Source: an uncultured Eubacteriales bacterium (GTDB lineage Bacteria; Bacillota; Clostridia; Christensenellales; Aristaeellaceae). From it: 5,417 nt of DNA. The first letter of the stretch is position 1; every line of letters begins with the position of its first letter. Shown here in pieces: positions 1 to 4,758 of the stretch. Position numbers and translations under genes: made by a program. Where the stretch lies: NCBI GenBank assembly GCA_900542395.1, contig UQNM01000109.1:1-5417 (forward strand), read 5' to 3'. The notes under the pieces are model-generated. The model was not told the origin of the DNA. It saw only the letters and a list, made by a program, of their open reading frames with translations, and searched no databases.

Positions 1-139
1 GGAACGCCGAAGGTCTGGCACGGCGCAGCCGTGACTGAAGGAGTCAGGCAGGCGCACAATGCACGCCTATTATCGGAATTTGTGCAAAATTTCGGATTTG
101 TCCATTTACCGCACGATCAACGACAAGGAACACACATTT
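1..139 (+). other. Upstream region with small inverted repeats, no gene called
   Basis: This stretch precedes the YbaK-type gene. Three short inverted repeats follow one another: CACGGC/GCCGTG at 19-33, TGACT/AGTCA at 32-46 and AGGCG/CGCCT at 50-68. Plus-strand frame 3 ends in a TGA at 36-38 and frame 2 in a TGA at 32-34, so the last few codons of an upstream gene may lie here, but the piece is too short to identify. No good -35/-10 pair is visible before the deacylase gene, so that gene may be transcribed from further upstream. The repeats do not match a riboswitch class that I recognise. Confidence 0.35.
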
Positions 140-619
140 ATGGCAGGCAAAGCTGAAAAAACAAACGTCATGCGTATTCTGGATAAGGCGGAAATCCCCT
201 ATCAGACGCATTTCTACTCGCCCGACACGGGCATTGACGCGATTTCCGTCGCCAACGCGCTCGGGCAGGACCCGCAGGCGGTCTTCAAAACGCTGGTCAC
301 GCAGGGCAAGAGCCGCGCGTTTTACGTTTTCGTGATCCCGGCGACGGGGTCGCTGAACCTCAAGCGCGCGGCGGCGGCCTGCGGCGAGAAGGCGGTCGAG
401 ATGATCCCGCAAAAGGCGCTTCTGCCGAACACAGGCTACATCCACGGCGGATGCAGCCCCATCGGCATGAAAAAGCTCTACCCCACCTTCATCGACGAGA
501 GCGCCCAGTTATTTGACGCCATCTGCGTCAGCGCGGGCAAAATCGGCGCGCAGGTGGAGCTTGCGCCGGACGCGCTCTGCGGGCTGGTTTCGGCAAAATA
601 CGCAGCCCTAGCGGACTGA
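140..619 (+). CDS. ybaK: Cys-tRNA(Pro) deacylase, YbaK/EbsC family
   Basis: A 159-residue protein of the YbaK/EbsC family, which hydrolyses Cys wrongly attached to tRNA(Pro) by prolyl-tRNA synthetase and so guards translation in the cytoplasm. Visible family marks are the VFKTLV segment (residues 48-53), whose Lys50 matches the conserved substrate-binding lysine; the GYIHGGCSPIGMKK block (99-112); and SAGKIGAQVEL (131-141). The length is typical of a free-standing YbaK. The frame is open back to an ATG at 59, but the ATG at 140 is preferred: AAGGAA at 125-130 lies 9 bases upstream, and the family fold starts soon after this Met. The extra 27 residues look non-homologous. It is a single gene on the plus strand, convergent with psuG. 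Its stop codon lies inside a short hairpin repeat. Family assignment is secure; the exact tRNA preference (Cys-tRNA(Pro) or broader) cannot be told from sequence. Confidence 0.93.
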   Translation: MAGKAEKTNVMRILDKAEIPYQTHFYSPDTGIDAISVANALGQDPQAVFKTLVTQGKSRAFYVFVIPATGSLNLKRAAAACGEKAVEMIPQKALLPNTGYIHGGCSPIGMKKLYPTFIDESAQLFDAICVSAGKIGAQVELAPDALCGLVSAKYAALAD

Positions 620-644
620 GTCCGCTTTCACCTCCGCCAAAGTC
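611..644 (+). repeat. 34-base repeat, copy 1, containing the ybaK stop codon
   Basis: This copy matches the one at 707-740 at 31 of 34 positions. It starts with a hairpin of stem GCGGAC/GTCCGC and loop TGA, and that loop is the ybaK stop codon (617-619). The rest (TTTCACCTCCGCCAAAGTC) is identical in the two copies. A short T run after the stem makes it resemble a weak terminator. Confidence 0.7.
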
Positions 645-706
645 CGCAACGCATCAGGGTTCTGCTCACGCGGGCGATTTTCCGCAGTTCTCCTCACACA
701 GGCATA

Positions 707-740
707 GCGGGCTGAGCCCGTTTTCACCTCCGCCAAAGTC
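707..740 (+). repeat. 34-base repeat, copy 2
   Basis: This is the second copy of the repeat at 611-644, starting 96 bases downstream. Two of the three differences fall on paired positions of the stem (A-T becomes G-C), so the hairpin is kept as GCGGGC-TGA-GCCCGT; the third turns a G-C pair into G-T. No gene ends at this copy. The bases between the copies (645-706) show nothing else I recognise. Confidence 0.7.
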
Positions 741-742
741 TA

Positions 743-782
743 AAAAGGCGCTTCCCCCGTTCAGACAGGGAAAGCGCCTTTT
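743..782. terminator. Bidirectional intrinsic terminator between ybaK and psuG
   Basis: The left arm AAAAGGCGCTT plus CCC pairs with the right arm GGG plus AAAGCGCCTTTT, with one bulged A. The stem ends in TTTT on the plus strand and TTTTT on the minus strand. It lies between two convergent genes, 24 bases beyond the psuG stop, and can serve both. Confidence 0.88.
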
Positions 783-806
783 CATATGCTTTTTTTGCTT
801 TTTTGC

Positions 807-1730
807 TTACTTCGCCAGCTCGACAGCGATCTGCGCCGCCGCGCGCGCGTTGTTATACGCGAGCTGGATATTGGTCTTGAGGCTGTTGCCGCCGGTCAGC
901 TCGACGATATGCGCGAGCAGGAACGGGGTGATGTTCTTGCCCTTCACGCCGGCCTCGTCGGCCATCGCCATTGCGCGGTCGATCACGGCGCTCATCTCGT
1001 CGAAATCCATCGCGTATTCTTCCGGCACCGGGTTGCCGATGAGCATGCCGCCCTCCAGCCCCATGCCCCACTTCGCCTTGGCAATCGCCGCGACGTCCGC
1101 CGGGGTCTTGGCGTTGTAATCCACGCCGAAGCCGCTCTTGCGGCAATAGAACGCCGGGAAATCGTCGGTGTTCAGGCCGAGCACCGGAACGCCCATCGTC
1201 TCCAGATATTCCAGCGTGCGGCCGATATCCAGAATCATCTTCGCGCCCGCGCAGACGACCGCGACCGGGGTATGCGCCAGCTCCTGCAAATCGGCGCTCA
1301 CGTCCATGGTCACCTCGCCGCGGCGATGCACGCCGCCGATGCCGCCGGTCGCGAAGACGTGGATGCCCGCCATGTTCGCCAGAATCATCGTGGTGGCGAC
1401 GGTGGTCGCGCCGGTCAGCTTCTGCGCGACGACGATCGGCAGATCGCGGCGGCTGACCTTGAGCACGCCCTTCGCCTCGCACATGCGCACCAGCTCATCC
1501 TCGGTCAGGCCGCACTTGAGGCGGCCGTCGATGATCGCCATCGTCGCCGGAATCGCGCCCTGCGCGCGGATGATCTTCTCCACCTCGCGGGCGAAGCTCA
1601 GGTTCTCCGGATACGGCATGCCGTGGCTGAGGATGGTGCTCTCCAGCGCGACGACAGGCTTGCCGGTGCGGACGGCCTCCTCGATTTCCGGGGTGACGTC
1701 CATGTAGGCTTTCAGATCGAATTGCTTCAT
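807..1730 (-). CDS. psuG: Pseudouridine-5'-phosphate glycosidase
   Basis: A 307-residue cytoplasmic enzyme that reversibly splits pseudouridine 5'-phosphate into uracil and ribose 5-phosphate, breaking the C-C glycosidic bond. It is the second step of pseudouridine salvage. The family signature ALESTILSHGMPYP is at residues 28-41, GATTVATTM at 107-115, FATGGIGGVHR at 126-136, CAGAKMILD at 160-168, and a C-terminal GGNSLKTNIQLAYNNA block. Glu30, Lys91, His135, Asp147 and Lys164 fall where the E. coli enzyme has its active-site residues (offset by two), with Lys164 matching the lysine that forms the covalent sugar adduct. Length is usual for the family. The start is fixed by AAAGGAG at 1739-1745, 8 bases upstream. 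The ATG overlaps the psuK stop in an ATGA (1727-1730), which implies translational coupling. It is complete, with all expected catalytic residues present. Confidence 0.97.
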   Translation of the reverse strand: MKQFDLKAYMDVTPEIEEAVRTGKPVVALESTILSHGMPYPENLSFAREVEKIIRAQGAIPATMAIIDGRLKCGLTEDELVRMCEAKGVLKVSRRDLPIVVAQKLTGATTVATTMILANMAGIHVFATGGIGGVHRRGEVTMDVSADLQELAHTPVAVVCAGAKMILDIGRTLEYLETMGVPVLGLNTDDFPAFYCRKSGFGVDYNAKTPADVAAIAKAKWGMGLEGGMLIGNPVPEEYAMDFDEMSAVIDRAMAMADEAGVKGKNITPFLLAHIVELTGGNSLKTNIQLAYNNARAAAQIAVELAK

Positions 1731-2650
1731 TTGATATACTCCTTTACCATAGTTTCAATCGCAGCGGGAGACATCTCCCGGCTGATGGTGTCGCTTGATG
1801 CGATGGCGACCATGCCCGCGCCCATGCCGAAGGCGAGAATCTCCTCGGCGGCATAGCCCTGACGGGTCGCGTAGATGATACCGGCCATGGAGGCGTCGCC
1901 CGCACCGGTCGCGTTGACCATGCCGTCAAACGGGCGGCTCACGCCCCAGATGCCGCCCTCCGGCCCGCGGTAATACATGCCGTCCCGCCCCAGGGAGACG
2001 AACACGCGCCGCACGCCCTTGCCGCGCAGGATGTCGCAGGCCAGCACGATGTTTTCCTTTGTATCCACCGGGCAGCCGCTGAGCACCTCCAGCTCCATGC
2101 GGTTGGGCTTCACCGTGTCGAAGCAGCCGATAAACGGCTTCAGCTCCCGCGCCCACGCCGTTGAAACGGGGTCGAGATACAGCGGCCTGTCGCAGACCTG
2201 CGCCAGCCGCTCGATGGTTTGGGCGGAGAGGTTGCCGTCGCAGACGACCAGATCCGCGCCGCAGAGCAGGTCGCGGGATTCGTCCACCAGCTTCGCGTTG
2301 AGCTGCTTGATGATGTGCATATCGCTCATCGCCAGCAGCATGTCGCCGTCGCCATCCATGATGGAGATATAGCTGGAAGAGCGTTCGCCGCGCAGCACGC
2401 GGGCGGCGCTCATGTCGATTCCGGCCTTTTCGCAGCCCTCGACAATGCCGCGCCCCTGCACATCGTCGCCCACGACGGTAATCAGGCGCACGGTTTCGCC
2501 GAGCCGCGCCAGATTTTCGCAGATATTGCGGCAAACGCCGCCCAAAGAGGTATGCAGCGAACCGGGGTTGGAATCCCGCATGATGAGCTGGCGGTCGCTC
2601 CTGCCGTGGATATCCATATTCGCGCCGCCGATACCGGCAATATAACCCAT
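1727..2650 (-). CDS. psuK: Pseudouridine kinase, PfkB/ribokinase family
   Basis: A 307-residue carbohydrate kinase of the PfkB family, assigned as pseudouridine kinase (pseudouridine to pseudouridine 5'-phosphate, using ATP) because it is translationally coupled to psuG. Visible marks are the N-terminal GGANMD (residues 8-13) for nucleoside binding, SLGGVCRNICENLARLG (35-51) as the first PfkB signature, VKPNRMELEVLSG (180-192), and NATGAGDASMAG (246-257) carrying the anion hole and catalytic base Asp252. The frame is open to 2896, but that extension runs through the promoter and a tRNA gene, so the ATG at 2650 is used. It has GGAGG at 2659-2663, 8 bases upstream, and the family fold starts at once. 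It is the first gene of the two-gene operon; no transporter or regulator gene lies beside it in the window. PfkB sequence alone would not settle the substrate; the psuG partner does. Confidence 0.93.
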   Translation of the reverse strand: MGYIAGIGGANMDIHGRSDRQLIMRDSNPGSLHTSLGGVCRNICENLARLGETVRLITVVGDDVQGRGIVEGCEKAGIDMSAARVLRGERSSSYISIMDGDGDMLLAMSDMHIIKQLNAKLVDESRDLLCGADLVVCDGNLSAQTIERLAQVCDRPLYLDPVSTAWARELKPFIGCFDTVKPNRMELEVLSGCPVDTKENIVLACDILRGKGVRRVFVSLGRDGMYYRGPEGGIWGVSRPFDGMVNATGAGDASMAGIIYATRQGYAAEEILAFGMGAGMVAIASSDTISREMSPAAIETMVKEYIK

Positions 2651-2686
2651 TGGCCTTGCCTCCGAATGTTTGCGTATTGAGGGTTT

Positions 2687-2706
2687 TTTCGCCCCTGCGG
2701 GCGAAA
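2687..2706. promoter_or_regulatory. Perfect inverted repeat at the psuK transcript start, possible operator
   Basis: The arms TTTCGCCC (2687-2694) and GGGCGAAA (2699-2706) are perfect 8-base inverted repeats around a 4-base centre. The repeat begins two bases beyond the -10 box and covers the predicted start site. On the psuK strand it is followed by A residues, not T, so it is not a terminator. A repressor site is a reasonable guess; a leader hairpin is the alternative. Confidence 0.5.
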
Positions 2707-2708
2707 TT

Positions 2709-2737
2709 ATTATAGCGTTTTCTCTCCAAAAAATCAA
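2709..2737 (-). promoter_or_regulatory. psuKG promoter
   Basis: Read on the minus strand, a TTGATT -35 box (2732-2737) is separated by exactly 17 bases from a TATAAT -10 box (2709-2714). The predicted transcript start is near 2702, giving a leader of about 52 bases before psuK. Confidence 0.85.
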
Positions 2738-2796
2738 GCGGGCAGCGCGTCCGCGTTTTGTGCGGAATTTGCAGCTTTGCGCGATTTTGGGGAAAG

Positions 2797-2822
2797 AAAA
2801 AACCGATTGCAGAAGCAATCGG
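2797..2822 (-). terminator. Terminator of the tRNA-Gln-tRNA-Glu transcript
   Basis: On the minus strand a perfect 8-bp stem (CCGATTGC/GCAATCGG, loop TTCT) is followed directly by TTTTTT. It starts five bases after the CCA end of tRNA-Glu and separates the tRNA unit from the psuKG promoter further downstream. Confidence 0.92.
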
Positions 2823-2827
2823 CCTTT

Positions 2828-2902
2828 TGGCACCTCCAATGGGAATCGAACCCATGATTTTGCCTTGAGAGGGCAACGTCTTAACCGCTTGACCATGGAG
2901 GC
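2828..2902 (-). tRNA. tRNA-Glu (anticodon CTC)
   Basis: A 75-base gene that folds into a full cloverleaf: acceptor GCCTCCA/TGGAGGT, D stem GTC/GAC, anticodon stem TTGCC/GGCAA with loop CTCTCAA, a 4-base variable loop typical of tRNA-Glu, and T arm ATGGG-TTCGATT-CCCAT. The anticodon CTC (2867-2869) reads GAG. The discriminator is G and the CCA end is encoded. The first acceptor pair is G1-U72, a wobble where a G-C pair is more usual. It is the second gene of the tRNA pair and is followed by the terminator. Confidence 0.96.
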
Positions 2903-2905
2903 AGA

Positions 2906-2979
2906 TGGCTGGGGAACTAGGATTCGAACCTAGACAATACGAGTCAGAGTCGTAGGTGCTGCCGTTACACAATTCCCCA
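2906..2979 (-). tRNA. tRNA-Gln (anticodon CTG)
   Basis: A 74-base gene with a complete cloverleaf: acceptor TGGGGAA/TTCCCCA, D stem GTG/CAC, anticodon stem TACGA/TCGTA with loop CTCTGAC, variable loop TTGT, and T arm CTAGG-TTCGAAT-CCTAG. The anticodon CTG (2945-2947) reads CAG. The U1-A72 pair is the usual mark of bacterial tRNA-Gln and is what the GatCAB amidotransferase reads in bacteria that make Gln-tRNA indirectly. The CCA end is encoded. Only three bases separate it from tRNA-Glu, so the two share one transcript. Confidence 0.97.
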
Positions 2980-3005
2980 ATGAACTTGTGTCGCTGACGA
3001 AGATA

Positions 3006-3034
3006 ATTATAGCAAATTTCAAATCCGCTGTCAA
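3006..3034 (-). promoter_or_regulatory. Consensus promoter of the tRNA operon
   Basis: On the minus strand a perfect TTGACA (3029-3034) and a perfect TATAAT (3006-3011) are 17 bases apart. The predicted start is near 2999, about 20 bases before tRNA-Gln. A full match to the housekeeping sigma factor consensus fits a highly expressed stable RNA unit. Confidence 0.93.
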
Positions 3035-3080
3035 CACTTTTTTCAAATTTTCTTCCGATTTTGTCATAAAACGCGCGTGC

Positions 3081-3109
3081 TTGCTTACCCATTCAAGATA
3101 TGCTATAAT
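3081..3109 (+). promoter_or_regulatory. Promoter of the secreted repeat protein gene
   Basis: TTGCTT (3081-3086) and TATAAT (3104-3109) are 17 bases apart, with a TGC just before the -10 box (extended -10). It points away from the tRNA promoter; the two -35 boxes are 46 bases apart. The predicted start near 3116 leaves a leader of about 205 bases before the ATG at 3322. No better promoter is seen closer to the gene. Confidence 0.75.
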
Positions 3110-3125
3110 AAAGCCCACTTTCAGG

Positions 3126-3144
3126 CGCGGCGCGTTTGCCGCAT
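3126..3144 (+). repeat. 19-base GC-rich repeat, copy 1
   Basis: The motif CGCGGCGCGTTnnCCGCAT occurs here and at 3271-3289 with 17 of 19 bases identical. A looser relative may lie near 670-688. Role unknown. Confidence 0.5.
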
Positions 3145-3161
3145 CAGACTGTAGACAAAAA

Positions 3162-3193
3162 GCTATTCTCCCCCCCAAAGGGGGGAGAATAGC
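3162..3193. terminator. 14-bp perfect hairpin, terminator-like on the minus strand
   Basis: The arms GCTATTCTCCCCCC (3162-3175) and GGGGGGAGAATAGC (3180-3193) pair perfectly around a CAAA loop. Read on the minus strand the stem is followed at once by TTTTT, so it could stop transcription running toward the tRNA genes. On the plus strand only CCTTTCC follows, a poor terminator, so there it is more likely a leader hairpin or attenuator. Confidence 0.65.
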
Positions 3194-3270
3194 CCTTTCC
3201 GCAAATGAAAGAATAGCTGAATTTCTTGATTTTGCTATTTAAGCCAAGTTTGCTTATGTCAACAAGCTGA

Positions 3271-3289
3271 CGCGGCGCGTTCTCCGCAT
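3271..3289 (+). repeat. 19-base GC-rich repeat, copy 2
   Basis: This is the second copy of the motif at 3126-3144, differing only at the two bases before CCGCAT. It lies 33 bases upstream of the start codon at 3322. Confidence 0.5.
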
Positions 3290-3321
3290 ATTCTTTCTAA
3301 CATTTGAAAGGAAGTTGTTCC

Positions 3322-4666
3322 ATGAAAGCAACACGGGCTCTTGTCCTGTTCTTGCTGACTGTTCTTCTCTGCCCGGCGCTGGCCAGCGCCGGTACGCTCG
3401 GCCCCGCGCTCAATTACGAGGAGCTGCTGGACATGGTGCGCCGCGCGAAGGACGGCGACATTCTGCTCGTCTCCGGCGAAATGACCGCGACGGAGGAGGC
3501 CATCTCCTCCCCCGCGCTGCTGCAAATCTCCGGCGACGGCAAGGCCGTTCTGCATCGGCTGCACATCAGCGATTCCTCCGTCATCCTCTCCGACGTGGAT
3601 CTGCGGGATTCCCTGACGATTTCCGGCATATCCAACGTCGAGCTGCGCGCCGTCCGTGTTGAGGGCGCGCCGGGTCAGAGCGGCCTGTCTCTGGTCGGCG
3701 GCGGCACGCTGCTGATCGACGGAGATTGCGAAATCACCGGCGGCGAGGGCGCGACGGGCGTTTCCGTCAGCCAGCGCGGCAGCGATTTGTATGTCAGCGT
3801 CGAGGGCAGTATTCGCGGCGGCGAAGGCGGCGGCAGCGGCATGGAGGTTTCCCCGCTAAGCGAATACGGCACGATGATGCTCGCCGGAACCATTCGCGGC
3901 GGCAACGACGCGATGATGGGCGGCACGGGGCTGAACCTGTTCGGCCTGAGCGGCAACGCCTTCATCACCGTCGCGGGCAGCGTTCGCGGCGGCCGGGGCG
4001 CGGCAGGCGGCGCGGGCATGCAGGTCGTCTCCATCGGCGACACGGTTTCCATCGGCGTAAACGGCGAGATTCGCGGCGGCAGCGGCGACGAATACGGCGG
4101 GAACCCGCTGATCGGGCGCAGCCGCCGTCAACCTGAGCGGTATGCTCATCGGCGGCGACGCAAGCGCGCAGACCGGCGAACCGGGGCAGTCGCTGCTGGT
4201 CATCGGCGACAGCGTGGCGCACACGCGCGTGGCCAACTGCCTGCTGCAGGATGGCGAAAACACGTTCGCCTACAACAGGGCCATCACGCCGCTGCCGGAG
4301 ATTACCTCCTCGGTGGACGCGGTCGAGCCGCTGGTCACACCTTCGCCCACGCCCGAACCCACGACAACGCCTGCGCCCACCCACACGCCCACGCCTGAAC
4401 CCACAGCTTCTCCCGAACCGACGGCTTCTCCCGAACCGACGGCGACGCCCGAACCGACGGCAACGCCCGCGCCCACCCATACACCCAAGCCTACGGCTTC
4501 GCCCGAGCCCACGCCCATCCCCACAGACGAGCCGCCCGTCGAGACGGAAGCGCCTACTGAAACAGAAGCGCCCGCACAGACGGAATCCCCCGCCGAAACA
4601 GAAGCGCCCGCGCAGACGGAATCCCCCGTCGAAACGGCGCTTCCGGCGGAAGGCACGGCGGGCTGA
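3322..4666 (+). CDS. Secreted Gly-rich repeat (beta-helix-like) protein with Thr/Pro/Glu tail, frameshifted
   Basis: I do not recognise the family. The protein opens with a clear Sec signal peptide (MKATRALVLFLLTVLLCPAL, cut after ASA at residue 23), so it should be exported. Residues 30-130 look like the start of a parallel beta-helix. About seven repeats of 26-30 residues follow, five carrying an I/V-x-GG turn (EITGG, SIRGG, TIRGG, SVRGG, EIRGG). From about residue 339 the tail is TPxPEPTA-type, then TEAP/TESP repeats to residue 447. There is no C-terminal membrane helix or proper LPxTG anchor. As sequenced the reading frame is broken: the signal-peptide frame (3322-4398, 358 residues) becomes Arg-rich after about residue 264, while the repeat-and-tail frame resumes around 4115-4120 and ends at TGA 4664-4666. 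Removing one G from GGG at 4114-4116 restores a smooth 447-residue protein. This may be a real mutation, a sequencing error or, less likely, recoding. The start is chosen by AAAGGAAG 8 bases upstream; a TTG at 3304 in frame is less likely. Confidence 0.75.
4111..4120 (+). other. Frameshift point in the secreted protein gene
   Basis: Upstream of this point the signal-peptide frame reads on with the repeat pattern; the downstream frame has a TGA at 4109-4111 and so can only be used after it. Reading ATC GGC GCA GCC GCC instead of ATC GGG CGC AGC CGC restores LIGAAAVNLSG and the repeat pattern. The spacing of the repeat turn codons supports this: 78, 81, 90 and 87 bases between the earlier turns, then 79 across this point. 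Confidence 0.8.
4394..4465 (+). repeat. Four 18-base tandem units coding PEPTAS/PEPTAT
   Basis: Units of 18 bases start at 4394, 4412, 4430 and 4448. The core is CCCGAACCGACGGC followed by TTCT, GACG or AACG; the first unit is more diverged. They encode the most regular part of the Thr-Pro tail and are open to copy-number change by slippage or recombination. Confidence 0.85.
4559..4630 (+). repeat. Two 36-base tandem units coding ETEAPAQTESPA/V
   Basis: The units 4559-4594 and 4595-4630 differ at only two bases, one of them silent (GCA/GCG) and the other changing Ala to Val. This near identity points to a recent duplication inside the acidic end of the tail. Confidence 0.88.
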
Positions 4667-4678
4667 GCGCGCTTTCAC
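4658..4678 (+). repeat. Partial third copy of the stop-codon hairpin motif
   Basis: GCGGGCTGAGCGCGCTTTCAC resembles the first 21 bases of the repeats at 611 and 707. Here too the TGA in the loop is the stop codon, that of the secreted protein gene (4664-4666). One of the six stem pairs is a G-G mismatch, and the downstream half of the repeat is absent. Confidence 0.5.
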
Positions 4679-4695
4679 GCATTTTTCGGCCAATC

Positions 4696-4741
4696 AAAAG
4701 AGGATCGCTTTCCCCCGAATGGAGGAGCGACCCTCTTTTTA
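4696..4741. terminator. Bidirectional terminator between the secreted protein gene and nifU
   Basis: The arms AAAAGAGGATCGCT (4696-4709) and AGCGACCCTCTTTT (4726-4739) pair with one A-C mismatch. A T-rich run follows on the plus strand (to TTTTTATTT) and TTTTG on the minus strand. It lies between two convergent genes, 18 bases beyond the nifU stop codon. Confidence 0.88.
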
Positions 4742-4758
4742 TTTGACGCGACAGGCGC

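Larger units (their letters stand above)
3116..3321 (+). other. Long structured leader region, no gene
   Basis: This is the predicted 5' untranslated region of the secreted-protein gene. It holds a 14-bp hairpin (3162-3193), further GAATAGC and GCTATT segments that could pair with the hairpin arms (3211-3217 and 3234-3239), two copies of a 19-base GC-rich motif (3126-3144 and 3271-3289), and the ribosome binding site AAAGGAAG at 3307-3314. I do not recognise a known riboswitch. Part of it (about 3120-3220) could instead be a dispersed intergenic repeat. Confidence 0.5.

Noticed and set aside
59..139. Upstream ATG start for ybaK
   Set aside because: No ribosome binding site precedes it, and the added 27 residues do not resemble the family. 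The ATG at 140 has AAGGAA at good spacing.
786..1856. Long plus-strand reading frame of 356 codons across psuG
   Set aside because: It is the complement of psuG and the end of psuK, rich in Arg, His and Ala as expected of a shadow frame in GC-rich DNA. Its beginning lies in the ybaK-psuG terminator region and no family motif is seen.
2651..2896. N-terminal extension of psuK by 82 codons
   Set aside because: It runs through the psuK promoter, the tRNA terminator and tRNA-Glu. The ATG at 2650 has a good ribosome binding site and begins the kinase fold.
2988..3242. Plus-strand reading frame of 84 codons upstream of the secreted protein gene
   Set aside because: It covers both divergent promoters and the leader hairpin, has no ribosome binding site, and reads like translated intergenic DNA.
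3304..3321. TTG start for the secreted protein
   Set aside because: It would overlap the ribosome binding site and put MKGSCS before a typical signal peptide. The ATG at 3322 has good spacing and gives a standard signal peptide.
4111..4120. Programmed +1 frameshift
   Set aside because: I see no known slippery sequence, in-frame stop at the shift site or stimulating structure. A mutation or sequencing error is simpler, although comparison with relatives could revive the idea.
4642..4666. LPAEGTAG end of the secreted protein as a sortase signal
   Set aside because: It looks a little like LPxTG, but the protein stops directly afterwards. No hydrophobic segment or basic tail follows in any frame before the terminator.
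3965..4693. Minus-strand reading frame of 242 codons
   Set aside because: It is antisense to the Gly-rich and Thr/Pro-rich coding repeats and consists of Arg/Gly low-complexity sequence; it is a mirror of the real gene.
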